Shown here: one piece after another, positions 52,414-63,188 of the stretch
Layout of the letters: every line of letters begins with the position of its first letter
Position numbering within the stretch: the stretch's first letter is position 1
Assembly: GCA_023910675.1 (NCBI GenBank)
Contig: JAAVWC010000003.1
Span: forward strand, 124,001 to 188,000
DNA from: Gemmatimonas sp.
GTDB lineage: Bacteria > Gemmatimonadota > Gemmatimonadetes > Gemmatimonadales > Gemmatimonadaceae
Direction: 5' to 3'
DNA length: 64,000 bases
The notes under the pieces: generated by a model
What the model saw: only the letters and a program-made list of their open reading frames with translations
What the model was told of the DNA's origin: nothing
The model's database searches: none
Made by a program: the position numbers and the translations under genes

Positions 52414-54561
52414 TCAGCGTCGAAACAAATAGGAAAACTTCACGGTGAGCTGGTCACTCTCGCTAGGCCGACGCGCCATCGACAGGCCGTCGATCACGCG
52501 CTGTCCGTTCCAAATCACGTACACGAAACTGAGGGGAGCGAGCTCCCAGGCAAAGCGCATGTTCACACTGCCGCGCCGTGCCGCGGTGTTGAACTGATAG
52601 AAGGTGGCGAGTTGGAGCTGTGGGTTGAGTGCCAGTCGCAGCTCCGGGGCGAGCAGGTGCGTGATGGCGTCCTCCGACTCGCTGAACCCGGTGAGGCGAT
52701 TGGCCGTATACGACGTGCGAAGTGCGACGCGCGGGTCCGGGCTCCAGGAGAGGCTCCCGCTGACCGTTGCCAGGCGGCCGCTGAAATAGCGACCCACGCT
52801 GCCTGAGGTACTCCAGGCCAACGCACTGGCCGGATTGCCGGCAGCACTCGCGGTGAGCCGGGTGTAGGCGTAGTCGCCGGACGCTGATCGAACGCCCGGC
52901 ACCAGCACGAACGGTTCGTCGAGACGCTGCCAGTTCCACTCGACGCCGAGATCAGCCGATGCCGCGTTTTGCCAACGCAGGGAGAGCGGACTGGCTTGGA
53001 CCTGCGCCTCGAGAAAGCCCATGGTGGACGCCTGCTTCACGAGGCTTCCGAACAGATAGGGTTGAGCACTGCGAACCGAGGATGGCAGCCATCGCGGACG
53101 CAGGTCGAAGAACGCGTTGCTCGACAGCTGCGCGTAGTCCTGCCGCGCGAGGAACCCCGCGTCAGGCGAAAACCCCGCACTCACGAATTCCGCCGTCACG
53201 TCGCTCCACAAATACGAGGCGCTCTGCGTGAGTGAGACGTGTCCGGCGTATCCGTCACCACCGCCAGTGGAGCGTCGGGTGGATGCGAACGAGCCCCCGA
53301 GCCCGGCGGACGAGGTCATCTGAGTGAAGGCATCTACGGCGAGCGTGCCATGCCACCCACTTTCTGCGTCACGACCTCGATCGTGCCGCCCCACCAGCAG
53401 CGCCCCGAGGCGGGATTGCGAGCCAAGGTTCACCGTACTGCGCGCGACGCCAATCTCGGATGATGTGAGTCGGTCGGCAGCGCCTTGCTTCACCAGCAAC
53501 ATCCCGGAACTGCTGGTGGCTGTTCGACGAATCGCGCGACCTCCGAACAGGATCGGTACGGGCTCCCCGTTACTCGCCAGGCCTATACTGCGCGAGAAGA
53601 AGGGCTCGACCCGTCCGGGGAGTCCTGCCGAGAACAGCGCGCGGTTTTCGAGAAAGAATTGCCGCCGCTCTGGGAAAAAGGGCGAGAAGCGGGTGAGGTT
53701 GACGACCTGACGGTCCACTTCCGCCTGCGCGAAGTCCGTGTTGACCGTAACGTCCACCACAGTGGTCACCGACGGTTTCCACTTGAGCTCTCCACCAACG
53801 GTTTGGGTATTGCGTCTCGGCAGCGGCGCTTCGGCCCAGTCGGACTGAGAGCGCATGTACGGTTGGAGTTGGAGTGGTGCGCGCGATCTCGGCGGCTCGA
53901 GGCCGTCCACATAGCCGGCGTAGTCGGTGCGAGCCATCGAGATACCGCGCGGAACAAGCGACCACGAGCTGAACTCGTCGAGGCGTCGCAGTCCACGATA
54001 GAAGTTTACGCGCCACGGGCGCTGCCCATCGGGGTAGCGCAGCGAGCTCCAGGGGATGGCCATCTCGGCGGTCCACCCGCTATCTGTCACAACGGTACGG
54101 ACGCGCCACGGCACATCCCAATCCTGATCGATGCCCTGGCCGACGAGAAACTGCGCATCGCGCTGGTTGCCTGCCGCAGTCGTCTGAAAGATCTGACCTG
54201 TACGTTGGTCATCAAAGGCGTCGAACACCACGGCGACGGCGTCATTCTCGTCGAAGCGAAAGTCGCGTTGGAGGTTGCGCACACGCGGCGCCGGTGCGCC
54301 CACACTGTCGTGGGCGACGATCGCCACATACACGTACTCCTGGTCGAAGGTGATGCGTGCGTCCGTCGCGGCGCTGGCGGGCGTGCCCTGGTCTGGATCG
54401 ATTCTCCGCCAACCGCCTGCAATTGACGTGGCGCGCCACGCGGGCTCGTCAAGCCGCCCATCGATGGTGATCGCCGACGCAACCCGTACGGCAGCCATGC
54501 GCACGGGCTCACGTGGCGGAGCGAACATTCCCGACATCTGGAGCAGCGCGACGAGCATCAC
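52414..54561 (-). CDS. DUF5916 outer-membrane protein with CBM9-like N-terminus
   Basis: 715 residues. A short leader, then the carbohydrate-binding-like start ITIDGRLDEPAWRATSIAGG, VYVAIVAHDS and FDENDAVAVVFDAFDD (CBM9 fold, about 25-220), then the DUF5916 barrel: DYAGYVDGLEPP, VNTDFAQAEVDRQVVNLTRF and SPFFPERRQFFLENRALF. It ends with alternating strands and FSYLFRR. Such proteins are common in Gemmatimonadota and Bacteroidota; they are predicted porin-like barrels of unknown substrate. ATGA overlap with the DoxX gene. Confidence 0.88.
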   Translation of the reverse strand: MMLVALLQMSGMFAPPREPVRMAAVRVASAITIDGRLDEPAWRATSIAGGWRRIDPDQGTPASAATDARITFDQEYVYVAIVAHDSVGAPAPRVRNLQRDFRFDENDAVAVVFDAFDDQRTGQIFQTTAAGNQRDAQFLVGQGIDQDWDVPWRVRTVVTDSGWTAEMAIPWSSLRYPDGQRPWRVNFYRGLRRLDEFSSWSLVPRGISMARTDYAGYVDGLEPPRSRAPLQLQPYMRSQSDWAEAPLPRRNTQTVGGELKWKPSVTTVVDVTVNTDFAQAEVDRQVVNLTRFSPFFPERRQFFLENRALFSAGLPGRVEPFFSRSIGLASNGEPVPILFGGRAIRRTATSSSGMLLVKQGAADRLTSSEIGVARSTVNLGSQSRLGALLVGRHDRGRDAESGWHGTLAVDAFTQMTSSAGLGGSFASTRRSTGGGDGYAGHVSLTQSASYLWSDVTAEFVSAGFSPDAGFLARQDYAQLSSNAFFDLRPRWLPSSVRSAQPYLFGSLVKQASTMGFLEAQVQASPLSLRWQNAASADLGVEWNWQRLDEPFVLVPGVRSASGDYAYTRLTASAAGNPASALAWSTSGSVGRYFSGRLATVSGSLSWSPDPRVALRTSYTANRLTGFSESEDAITHLLAPELRLALNPQLQLATFYQFNTAARRGSVNMRFAWELAPLSFVYVIWNGQRVIDGLSMARRPSESDQLTVKFSYLFRR

Positions 54562-54944
54562 GGAGTACGCTCCGCCGCAAAGCGCCCGCTACCCATGATG
54601 GCCAGTACGACAAAGGCGACCAGATACAGATACGCGAGTTCTCCGCTGTGTTCACCGGTGAGCGCCCCACGATGTATGGCGATGAACGCGACACCCATTG
54701 TCGACGCAGTCGCCGACGCGGCCCATCGCGTTCTAACGCCAAGGAGAACGAGGAGCGGAGCGACAAACTCGGTCAGTACCGCCAGTATCAGCGTGGTTGT
54801 GGCACCAAGGTGCAAAGGATCGGCGAATCGGATGGGATCTCCGGAGATCAGCGCGTGTGCTTTCCCCACCCCGTGCAGCGCGAGCATCGGCGTCGCGGCG
54901 AGAACGCGGAGCGTCAGCAATCCCCAGTCATGTGTCCGTGCCAT
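54558..54944 (-). CDS. DoxX-family membrane protein
   Basis: 128 residues, four membrane helices: LLTLRVLAATPMLALHGVGK, TTTLILAVLTEFVAPLLVLLG, a third with MGVAFIAIHRG and a last YLYLVAFVVLAIMG. The arrangement matches DoxX/YphA-type proteins, whose role (redox or metal handling) is unclear. Joined by overlaps to both neighbours in a three-gene operon. Confidence 0.88.
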   Translation of the reverse strand: MARTHDWGLLTLRVLAATPMLALHGVGKAHALISGDPIRFADPLHLGATTTLILAVLTEFVAPLLVLLGVRTRWAASATASTMGVAFIAIHRGALTGEHSGELAYLYLVAFVVLAIMGSGRFAAERTP

Positions 54945-55489
54945 CAGCGCCGTCCCCTGCTGAGTGACAGGTCACTGACCCACATGACGCCGCTACCGGT
55001 GTGGACCGATGCGCCCACCAGCAGCCGCGCTGTGCCGGGGGGGACGGTCAGCCTGAGCCGATGCGCGGCCCATCGGTAGGGCGCCGCCGATACGGCGTCG
55101 TAACTGTTGATGTAGGCAAGCCGCTCGCGATTCGCCGACACCGCCATCATCCAGATGCCTACGCTCGCGCTCGTCGAGTCTTGCATGAGATGCGTGCGCA
55201 GTTCGATGCTACGTCCGCCGAGGGAGTCTGCATCGATCCGTTGAATGATGCCGGCGTACGGCGCTTTGCCGTCGTAGGCAATGCGCAGGGTAGGGCGGCC
55301 GTCACGGCGGGCCGCCACCGTCGAGTCAAACCGCATGGAGATGGCGCTGCCGTCGGTCTGCCACCCGGCAGGCACCGAGTCGGTGGGCGAATGCGGCCCC
55401 AGCCGACCACCGGTGAGCATCGTGGTGCGCACTCCGCCACAGGCAAGACACGCTGCGGCAAAGACGATGGTAAGTCGAAGACTCGTCAT
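54944..55489 (-). CDS. lipoprotein, beta-sandwich, hypothetical
   Basis: 181 residues from MTSLRLTIVFAAACLAC|GG (lipobox). The mature part, with GRPTLRIAYDGKAPYAGIIQ, RSIELRTHLMQDS and SVGIWMMAVSANRERLAYIN, resembles a carbohydrate-binding jelly roll. The frame extends to 55606 without homology. First gene of the lipoprotein-DoxX-DUF5916 operon; its stop overlaps the doxX start by one base. Confidence 0.65.
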   Translation of the reverse strand: MTSLRLTIVFAAACLACGGVRTTMLTGGRLGPHSPTDSVPAGWQTDGSAISMRFDSTVAARRDGRPTLRIAYDGKAPYAGIIQRIDADSLGGRSIELRTHLMQDSTSASVGIWMMAVSANRERLAYINSYDAVSAAPYRWAAHRLRLTVPPGTARLLVGASVHTGSGVMWVSDLSLSRGRR

Positions 55490-55826
55490 GAACGGACCGT
55501 GGGAGTGGATGGGATGGCAACCGGACGCGAATGCGCCGGATGCGACTCCAAGGATCACGGCCCGCGTCTGGTGATCGTGAGCGAGATCGGCTGAAGGGCT
55601 GCACACACAGGCGAGCGGTTCGTGCGTTCGACGACCGGCTGCTGGTGTGGCAGACCACGGCCACGGCGGCCGCGCACCGCCGCAACTAACGCCGCCGTCG
55701 TCGACTTACTCGACCGCTCGTCGACGTCGAGATCCGCTGACCGAATGAGCCTCTCGGTTGTGTCGTGCGCGGTGGCACTCTCACGTGTCACGACGTCCTG
55801 TCACCCTTCACACTACCATCTGACAT
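55490..55826. other. divergent intergenic region, no gene seen
   Basis: Lies between the lipoprotein operon and the TPR pseudogene. Overlapping short frames show no family resemblance. Probably holds promoters for both directions. Confidence 0.4.
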
Positions 55827-57425
55827 TTGCGGGCGATTCATCCACTCCTCTTCGCCATGCTCTTCGGCGCGGCGCCAGCACCGCTCCGCGCGCAGGCACA
55901 CGAACACGTGGCGGCGCAGCCGGCAACGATACCGAGAGCTTCGGTCAACACTGCCCAGTCAGCGCCACCCTTGTACACGAACCTCGGCACGCACAGCCGA
56001 TCGTTGCGGCACGTCTCGTCGACGGCGCAGCTGTGGTTCGATCAGGGCATGCGACTGACATGGGCCTTCGGACACGCAGAGGCTGTCCGAAGCTTCCGGA
56101 TGGGGATCGCCGCAGACTCGACGTGCGCAATGTGCTGGTGGGGCGTGGCCTGGGCGCGCGGCCCCTATCTCAACGATCTATCTCAACGATCCAGAGTCCG
56201 ACAGCACTCGGCTCGCCGAAGCCTACACGGCCATCCAGCACGCGAAGGCGCTGGCCGAGTCGACCCGTCCGGTTGATCGGGCGCTCATCGATGCGATGGC
56301 GGTCCGCTACGAGGCTGTGCCATCCGCAGCACGCCGACGCGCTCTCGACTCGGCGTACGCAAACGCGATGACGGCAATCGCAGCGCATCACCCCGCCGAT
56401 GACGACGTGCAGGCCCTGCTGGGGGAAGCGCGTCTGCTCGTGCTTGGATGGGATCAACGGTACACCTCCGACCGCCGTCCAACGCCGCAGGCCGGCTACA
56501 CGCTGCTACCCTTCGAGACCGTGCTCGCGCGGAACGTTGCGCATCCGGGTGCCTGTCATCTCTACATTCATGCTACCGAGGCGGGGCCTACGCCGGAAAA
56601 GGCGGAACGTTGCGCGGAGCTGCTGGGCGACAACATGCCCGGTGCGAGTCACATGCTCCATATGCCGTCGCACGTGTATCACCGGGTGGGTCGCTGGGGA
56701 GACGCGGTGCGGGCCAACCAGCGGGCCGTCATGGCCGACCAGCACGGACAGGCTGGGGGGTACCGGGCGTGTATCCCTTGCACAATCTGGGGATGCTCTT
56801 TGGTGGTGCGGTGATGGACGGGCAGCGCGCGGTCGCGCTCGATGCGCTGCGATCGCTGGCTCGGCAGTCCCCGTCGTATGATGCGCTGGTGATGGTGGCA
56901 CTCGCGCGCTTCGGCCGATGGAGCGAACTCCGGACCATGCGCCCGCGTACGGACAGCCCCGTCATTGCTACGTGATCGGCGGTGGCGCTCGGTCTCGCAT
57001 TGCTGGACTCAGCACTCACTGGGCCGGCTCGCACGCAGCTCGACCTGGCAGACGCGTTGCTGGAGACGGCGCGACGCGCCACGGCGGCGCGCGGCCAAGA
57101 CTCGGAAGCGGTACCGCGCGCCGTGCTGGATCTGAATCGCATGGCCATCGCTCGCGGAATTCTGGCGGGCGAGCTCGCGGCGGCACGCGGCGAGGTCGAC
57201 AGCGAGGTAGCGGCGCTCGAAAGCGCAGTGGCCGCCGAGCGCGTGCTCCGCGCCGACCTGAAACGACGCCCCAAAAACGGATGGGCGTTGCGTGGGTTGC
57301 AGCAGGCGCTCGCCGCTCAGGGAAAGTCCGACGAGGCGGACCGAGTGCGGCGTGAGTTCGAGCGCCCGTGGTCCCGCGCCCACACTTGGCTGCCGGGCCC
57401 TCGTCTCCGACTTGGTCTGCGGTAG
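55827..57425 (+). pseudogene. TPR-repeat protein, three inactivating lesions
   Basis: A secreted TPR-type protein once about 530 residues long: AQLWFDQGMRLTWAFGHAEA, CAMCWWGVAWARGPYLND, HPGACHLYIHATEAGP, MPGASHMLHMPSHVYHRVGR, GVYPLHNLGMLFGG. Lesions: (1) a 13-bp tandem duplication TATCTCAACGATC (56166-56191) shifts the frame; (2) a shift at a run of six G (56755-56760); (3) an in-frame TGA at 56973-56975 before SAVALGLALLDS. Removing the duplicate restores PYLNDPESDSTRLAEAYTAI exactly. Confidence 0.85.
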
Positions 57426-57494
57426 CCCGGCCGCCTCAGGGAATCGCTGGCAGCGGGTGTGCATTCTGGTAGGGGTGACCGCGTTCGCGCACGG

Positions 57495-58253
57495 CTACCC
57501 CAGCTGGGCGCGTACTCGCGACGCGAACCGGCGGCTCATCACCAATGGCGTAGGCTCGCCGCGCAGGTGCACGTGGAAGCTACCATGGCTCCATTCATCG
57601 ACGCGTTGCACCTCGTTCAGGTTCACCAGCGCGCCACGGTGAATCTGCAGAAAGTGTTCCTCCGGGAGTCGCATGATCCACTCCCGAAGCGGCTTTCGTA
57701 CCTGCGTCCGTCGGCCATCGTGTGTGACGACTATGGCGCGATCGCCGTCGGCGAGTACCGCGCGAATCTGCGCCACGGCAAGGAATCCCATGCGTTCGTC
57801 GAGACGGAGAAATAGCCGGGCCGTGAGCGCGAGGCGCTCGGGGCGCGAACTGATGTCGCCGTCGTCGGAAACATCGGACGAGACACGAATGTCGAGCCCA
57901 CCCCGTCGGTTCAGATGCTCGATCGCATCGCCAAGTCGCGCCGGTGCCACGGGCTTGAGCAGATAGTCCAGGGCGTGCACCTCAAAGGCGTGCACCGCAT
58001 ACTCGTCGAACGCCGTAACGAACACCACCGCCACGTCGGGGGTGAGGTGGGCCAACAGATCGAACCCCATCTCACCCTTGAGCTGAATGTCGAGGAACAC
58101 GAGGTTGGCACCGGTCAGCCGGATGCGCTCGACAGCACCATCGACCGTGGCCGCTTCGCCCACCACGGACACCTCAGGGTACGCCTGCAAGAGGCCGCGC
58201 AGCTCCAGCCGTGCGAGGCGTTCATCATCGACGATCACTGCCTGCCACGTCAC
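57495..58253 (-). CDS. LytTR-family response regulator
   Basis: 252 residues. Receiver: AVIVDDERLARLELRGLL, phospho-acceptor in LVFLDIQLKGEMGFD, Lys in LDYLLKPV. The C-terminal LytTR DNA-binding domain: IRAVLADGDRAIVVTHDGRR, then LPEEHFLQIHRGALVNLNEV. Coupled by ATGA overlap to the sensor kinase upstream, so a two-component system; target genes unknown. Confidence 0.93.
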   Translation of the reverse strand: MTWQAVIVDDERLARLELRGLLQAYPEVSVVGEAATVDGAVERIRLTGANLVFLDIQLKGEMGFDLLAHLTPDVAVVFVTAFDEYAVHAFEVHALDYLLKPVAPARLGDAIEHLNRRGGLDIRVSSDVSDDGDISSRPERLALTARLFLRLDERMGFLAVAQIRAVLADGDRAIVVTHDGRRTQVRKPLREWIMRLPEEHFLQIHRGALVNLNEVQRVDEWSHGSFHVHLRGEPTPLVMSRRFASRVRAQLG

Positions 58254-59344
58254 GGCGGCGTCTCCAATGTTTCAAGGGGCATGGTAATCCGCGCGACGAC
58301 CACGCCCTCCGTTTCCTCCAAGCGGAACTCCGCGCGCGAGCCGAAACGATGGGCGATGCGCTCCTTCACATTGCGCAACCCGATGCCCGTACCGTCCGTT
58401 CGTGCCGAAGTAAGGGTGCCCGAGTTCGCGACTTCAAGGATGAGCCGATCGCGATCGCGACGGGCGCGTACGTCGATATACAGCACTTGATCCGGCACAC
58501 GAAAGCCGTGCGTGATGGCATTCTCCACCAGCGGGTGCAGCAGAAATCCCGGAATCTGTACATCGCGTAGGTCGTCGGCGATGTCGACGCGGATCTGCAG
58601 CAGCTCCTCGTGGCGCACCTTTTCGATCGCCAGGTAGGCGGCGATGCTGTCCACTTCGCGGCTCAGTGCCACTTCATGGATAGAGCGATCGGCCAAGGTG
58701 TGCCGTAGGAACGCGGAGAGTTGGGTAATCATCTCCCGGGCGCGCATCACATCTTCCGTCGCCAATGCCCGAATGGAGTTCAGGGCGTTGAACAGGAAAT
58801 GCGGATTGACCTGATAAACGAGCATCTGATAGCGGGCTTCGCTGGCCAAGCGCTCGGCCCGGAGCGTGTCCTGCTCTCGCGCCGACGCCAGCTGGAGCTC
58901 GGTGACGGCTAGGAACAGCACCGTCCACGTGAGCATCAGCCAGATATGCTCGAGCAGGCAGGGGAAGAAACAGCTCACTTCCAGAAGTCCGACGCCGGCG
59001 GGACGCCACGGGTGACTCATCACACGAAATGACGGATACCAGACGGCGCCGGCTACTGCAGCCCCGAGCAGCGCGAATCCGACAAACCGACGCGGATTCG
59101 CGCGCACACTTGGCAGGCGCTGCAGCCCCACCGCGAGACCGCTGCTGATGAGGAACCCGAGCGTGACGCGCACGATTTGGAACGGCATGGACGCGAGGAT
59201 CGTCTCGCTCCCCGTTTCCTCGGAGGCCAGTTCGCTGAGCAACCCCCCGATGAAGTACACCAGCCATCCCGCCGCCTGGGCCTTCCAGAACCAGGGGAGA
59301 GACCACGGAGGCGGAAGTCGTCGTGCGTCGCGATCGCTTGTCAC
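58250..59344 (-). CDS. LytS/YpdA-like sensor histidine kinase
   Basis: About 364 residues from GTG 59344 (VTSDRDARRLPPPWSLPWFW). Four membrane helices (for example WLVYFIGGLLSEL and LLGAAVAGAVWYPSF), then the His_kinase domain with YQVNPHFLFNALNSIRAL (phospho-acceptor His) and an ATPase domain with HPLVENAITHGF and GTGIGLRNVKERI. The frame extends to 59569, but the extra 75 residues lack homology. The exact start is uncertain. Partner of the LytTR regulator. Confidence 0.88.
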   Translation of the reverse strand: MTSDRDARRLPPPWSLPWFWKAQAAGWLVYFIGGLLSELASEETGSETILASMPFQIVRVTLGFLISSGLAVGLQRLPSVRANPRRFVGFALLGAAVAGAVWYPSFRVMSHPWRPAGVGLLEVSCFFPCLLEHIWLMLTWTVLFLAVTELQLASAREQDTLRAERLASEARYQMLVYQVNPHFLFNALNSIRALATEDVMRAREMITQLSAFLRHTLADRSIHEVALSREVDSIAAYLAIEKVRHEELLQIRVDIADDLRDVQIPGFLLHPLVENAITHGFRVPDQVLYIDVRARRDRDRLILEVANSGTLTSARTDGTGIGLRNVKERIAHRFGSRAEFRLEETEGVVVARITMPLETLETPP

Positions 59345-59498
59345 GAGTCGGATTATGCCGCGACGTCCAGACAAACGGCAGCTCTCGTCGCCAAGCGGCA
59401 ACAGGGCACGATGAGCGGCGTCCTGGATCGATGAGCGGTATTGGCGCGCGACGCTGCGAACAGTCTTCGACGTGCCAGTATCCAAAATGCTGTAGGCC

Positions 59499-59523
59499 GA
59501 GTGGGGGGTAGGAGCCCCCCTTA
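59499..59523 (-). terminator. GC hairpin at the end of the M14 gene
   Basis: Stop TAA is directly followed by GGGGGGctcctaCCCCCC on the minus strand. No T-run; weak terminator or stabiliser. Confidence 0.45.
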
Positions 59524-61855
59524 CTGCCGCACCGCACTCCGTGCGATCGCGCTCCAGATCAGCGGCCACGTCGCGTTGGTCTGCGAGCGGTACTGCGGAC
59601 GGAAGCCGTACAGCACCACGTGCCCCTGACCCACCCGCACATCGACCATCGCGGCCGTGCCGTTAAGACGTGGAGCACCGAGCAGCCAACCGGAAAGCAG
59701 CGCACTTCCACTCGCGGGATACTGCAATACCGCCGTGGCCCGCGACGCGTCGGTGATCGTGAACGCCGGCGACTCCTCGAACCACACCGCCGGTGTCGGC
59801 GCGGTGAACGTCGCGGTGAGCGGCGACGCGGTGTTCGGTTCAACGCGGAAGAGCGAACCGGGAGCGTAGAAGTCCGCGCTCTTGAGTCCGCGCAGCGCGT
59901 CGGTGACCGGCAGCGCAAACACATCGATCGCATAGTCGCTCGCTTCGTTGAAGGCGAGGACCGTCCCGCCCCCGTCGACGAACGTCCTTCAGCGCCGCGG
60001 CACCGTTCGCACCGATCCCCCCGCGCAATGAGTCGGCGTACGGCGCGGCGAGTCCGCGGGCGAGCTGATTGGCCGCCTGATCGGGGAGCACGATCGCGTC
60101 GTACTTCGCGCGGAGATTTCCGGCGCGGAGTTCCGCGTCCTTGAGCGATGTGAACGGCACCTTGTTGGCGTCGAAGACCCAGCGCGTCCATCCCTCGTCC
60201 ATGCTCGCGCTATAACTCTGGTAAATCGCGATGCGCGCATTACCGAGCGCCGGCGTGGTGTACGTGGGCTCAGCTACGGGCGGCACCAGCGCACCCACTT
60301 GTACACTGGGCGACTGTTCCGCCGTGACCGCCACACCGAAGAGCAGCGGCAGCGTGTGCGCCGTCACGTCGTACGGGCGCTTGGGCGGCCCGCCGGGATA
60401 CTCCTCGAGATTGGGATACGCTTGCGCCTCGAGCAGTGCTTTGGCGTACGCACCGAATGGCTGCTTGGTAGGAACCACGTAGCTCCCCGCCGGCACACTT
60501 TCGTGCACTTCGACCTGCCCGTGATGCAGCGTCCACATAAGCCGTTGCAGCGCCACCGGATCTTTCTGCGCCTTGCTGATCACGAACTGCGCCGGCACCT
60601 CCGTCGGCGTCCACGGGTGCGTGTCATCGAGCGCACGCTCGGCGAGCGTGGCGTAGCTCGTCAGCCACGCGGAACGATCGCGCGCCGCTTCCACAAGGAG
60701 CGCCCACGTCGCGCTCGACTGATACGCGACAATGTCGCCGATCCCCCAGCGGCCGCCGGGCCAGAGCGCCGGATGGTTCCACGACTGCGTCTTGGCCTCG
60801 TAGCCGCGGCCGGCGCCCAGCAGCGCGAACGGCATGTTGACCGCGGTCGCCAGCCGGGCGCTTGCCGTTTCGGTCAGGATGCGGGCACCACGATGGTTGA
60901 GCGAGTATTGCCGCGCGGGTGACCACTGATCGTACGCCGCATTGGTGGCGACGCCCGTTTTCCCTTCCTGAATCAAGCGCCACGACATCGCCATGCCGAG
61001 CGCGTTCGTGCTGGCCGTGAGAATGGGGTCGATGTTGGGTTCGAGCGGGTCCATGTACGGCGGAATGAAAATGCGCCCCGCGTTGCCGCCCTGCTGGTGC
61101 ACATCATTCACGATCTGCGGAACCCACGGCGTGTACAGCGAGTCGACGGTGTAGCGCGTTTCCTTGAGGCTGAATGCGTACCAGTCGCGATTGTTATCGT
61201 GCCCGGAGTAGAAGTGATAGAGCGCCGGGGGATTGCTCCCTTCCGCCGGGGTGCCGAGCGTGCTCCGATACCAGTCGCCCACGATATCCACACCGTCGGG
61301 GTTCTGGCTGGGCACGAGCATCACGATGGTATTCGCCAGAATGGATCGCGCTTCCGGCGTGTCGCCACGCGCGAGCTTGTCGGCAATGACGAATGGTGTG
61401 AGGAAGCCACCCACCTCCGTCGAGTGAATGCTCGAAGTGATGAGAATGACGTTCTTTCCCTGCGCGATGAGTTCATCACGCGTGCGCTTGCGAACTCGCG
61501 GGTCCCACAGCTCCTGCTGGATCTTCTGGTACTTGGGCAAATTCGCGAGCGTGGCTTCGTCGGCAAAGAACGCGACGAGGAAAGGGCGCCCGAGCGTCGT
61601 CTTGCCGAGGGTGCGCACGCTCACGCGCGGCGATGCCTTGTCCAGCGCAGTGAAGTAGTCGGTGACCTGTTTCCAGCTGGGGAGCTTGCGATCGGTGCCC
61701 GGTTCCCAGCCGAGAACGGAGGCCGGCGTAGGGATGGCGCCGGTGGTGCGCGCAGGGCGTGTCCTGGCCGCCGTGGCGGGCTGGGCGTGCAGGACGGTGG
61801 CGCTCAGGGCGCCCGTCAGCGCGCTGGCGAGGAGGCGGCGGTAGGTAAGGAGCAT
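59521..61855 (-). pseudogene. M14-family zinc carboxypeptidase with one frameshift
   Basis: Start ATG 61855: MLLTYRRLLASALTGALSA, signal peptide. Zinc site SSIHSTEVGGF (HxxE), later NDVHQQGG with the third ligand His, and ILTETASARLA. The C-terminal part is a glutamine-amidotransferase-like fold. Near 59983 one extra base changes frame: ALKD then VRRRGRDG instead of FVDGGGTVLAFNEAS, which continues in the other frame to VMFALPVTDALRGLKSA and the stop at 59521. It affects only the last 150 residues; a sequencing error is possible. Confidence 0.8.
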
Positions 61856-61942
61856 GCCATGATCTACCACCCCACGCGCCGGTCGGCGAGCATGGCGCGC
61901 GCCCACCTCACCGGGCTTCACACATGCGCGCATATTCCACGA

Positions 61943-63112
61943 ATGCCTATCCTCCCGAACGGTCTATCCCGTGGTGCGGCGGTAACGTGCGCCTTCCTGC
62001 TCGCCGCTGCCCCAGTCCGTGGGCAGGCCACCCCGCCCGCGACAGCCGATACGGTTGTGGCCATCGCCAAGCCGCGCAATCCGCTGCCCCCGGAGGCGCA
62101 AAGCGCCAGTACGACCCGCTTTTCCTTCATTGCCTACGGTGATACTCGTGGACGGCGCGATGGCGTCGCCGAGCAGTACGAACATGGGTTGGTGGTGGAC
62201 GACATGCTGCGCACCATCACGCGCCTCGAGCGCTCGCCGGAGCCCGTGCGCTTCGTGCTGCAGAGCGGCGATGCCGTCGTGAACGGGCGCGACCCGAAGC
62301 AGTGGAACGTGAGCTTCGTGAGTCTCATCAACCGGATCACGACGGCGGGCGGTGTACCGTACTTCCTGGCGCCGGGCAATCACGATGTCACGTCGGCCGG
62401 CGAGCTCGACGATCCCGGCCGCAAGGTGGGGTTGCAGAACTATCTGCGCGCCGTGGGGCAGCTTATTCCCGCCGATGGCGCCACGCGGCGCCTCAGTGGC
62501 TATCCCACGTATGCCTTTGGCTTCGGCAACGTGTTCGTCATTGCCTTCGATTCGAACATCGCGGAAGATTCCACGCAGTTCACGTGGGTCAAGGCGCAGT
62601 TGCAGGGGCTCGACCGGCGCCGCTATCAGCATGTGGTCGTGTTCTCGCACCACCCGGCCTTTTCGTCGGGGCCGCACGGCGGTGCGATTGTCGAGCGACC
62701 CACCGCGGCGGTGCGCGCCAAGTACATGCCGCTCTTTCGGCAATACAACGTGACGTTGCTGCTCACCGGCCACGAGCACTTCTTTGAGCATTGGGTGGAG
62801 CGCTACCGGGATGCGGCTGGTCGCCCCCGCCGTATCGATCAGGTCGTCAGCGGCGGCGGCGGCGCCCCGTTGTACGCCTATCAGGGCGAGCCGGATACCC
62901 GCGCCTACATTCGCGAGGCGGGAGCCGATTCCGTCCGCCTCACGCACCTCGTGAAGCCCGGTATGGATCCCGGCGATAACGCGTACCACTACGTGGTCGT
63001 GCATGTCGATGGCGCACGACTGTGGATGGAAGTGATTGGTGTGGACTGGGGTCGCGGCTATCTGCCATACCGCAGCAACCGGGCGGCGCTGGCCGATTCC
63101 ACATCGGATTAA
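61943..63112 (+). CDS. secreted metallophosphoesterase
   Basis: 389 residues from MPILPNGLSRGAAVTCAFLL (signal peptide, AQ-like site VRGQ). Calcineurin-type motifs in order: FIAYGDTRG (DxR variant), QSGDAVVNG (GD), APGNHDVTS (GNHD), VFSHHPAFS (H), and LTGHEHFFE (GHxH). Dimetal phosphoesterase in the periplasm, substrate unknown. The open frame continues upstream to 61097 as antisense of the M14 gene and is not used. Divergent from M14 (88 bases). A fragment of a paralogue lies at 24548. Confidence 0.9.
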   Translation: MPILPNGLSRGAAVTCAFLLAAAPVRGQATPPATADTVVAIAKPRNPLPPEAQSASTTRFSFIAYGDTRGRRDGVAEQYEHGLVVDDMLRTITRLERSPEPVRFVLQSGDAVVNGRDPKQWNVSFVSLINRITTAGGVPYFLAPGNHDVTSAGELDDPGRKVGLQNYLRAVGQLIPADGATRRLSGYPTYAFGFGNVFVIAFDSNIAEDSTQFTWVKAQLQGLDRRRYQHVVVFSHHPAFSSGPHGGAIVERPTAAVRAKYMPLFRQYNVTLLLTGHEHFFEHWVERYRDAAGRPRRIDQVVSGGGGAPLYAYQGEPDTRAYIREAGADSVRLTHLVKPGMDPGDNAYHYVVVHVDGARLWMEVIGVDWGRGYLPYRSNRAALADSTSD

Positions 63113-63188
63113 GCCCTCACCTCGAGCGGGACACGCGACGGCGGCACGTTGCCCTTCCTCCTGGTGGCGGTAGGAACGAGCTTTGAAG

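Noticed and set aside
61097..61942. upstream extension of the metallophosphoesterase
   Set aside because: Antisense to the M14 gene; homology and signal peptide start at 61943.
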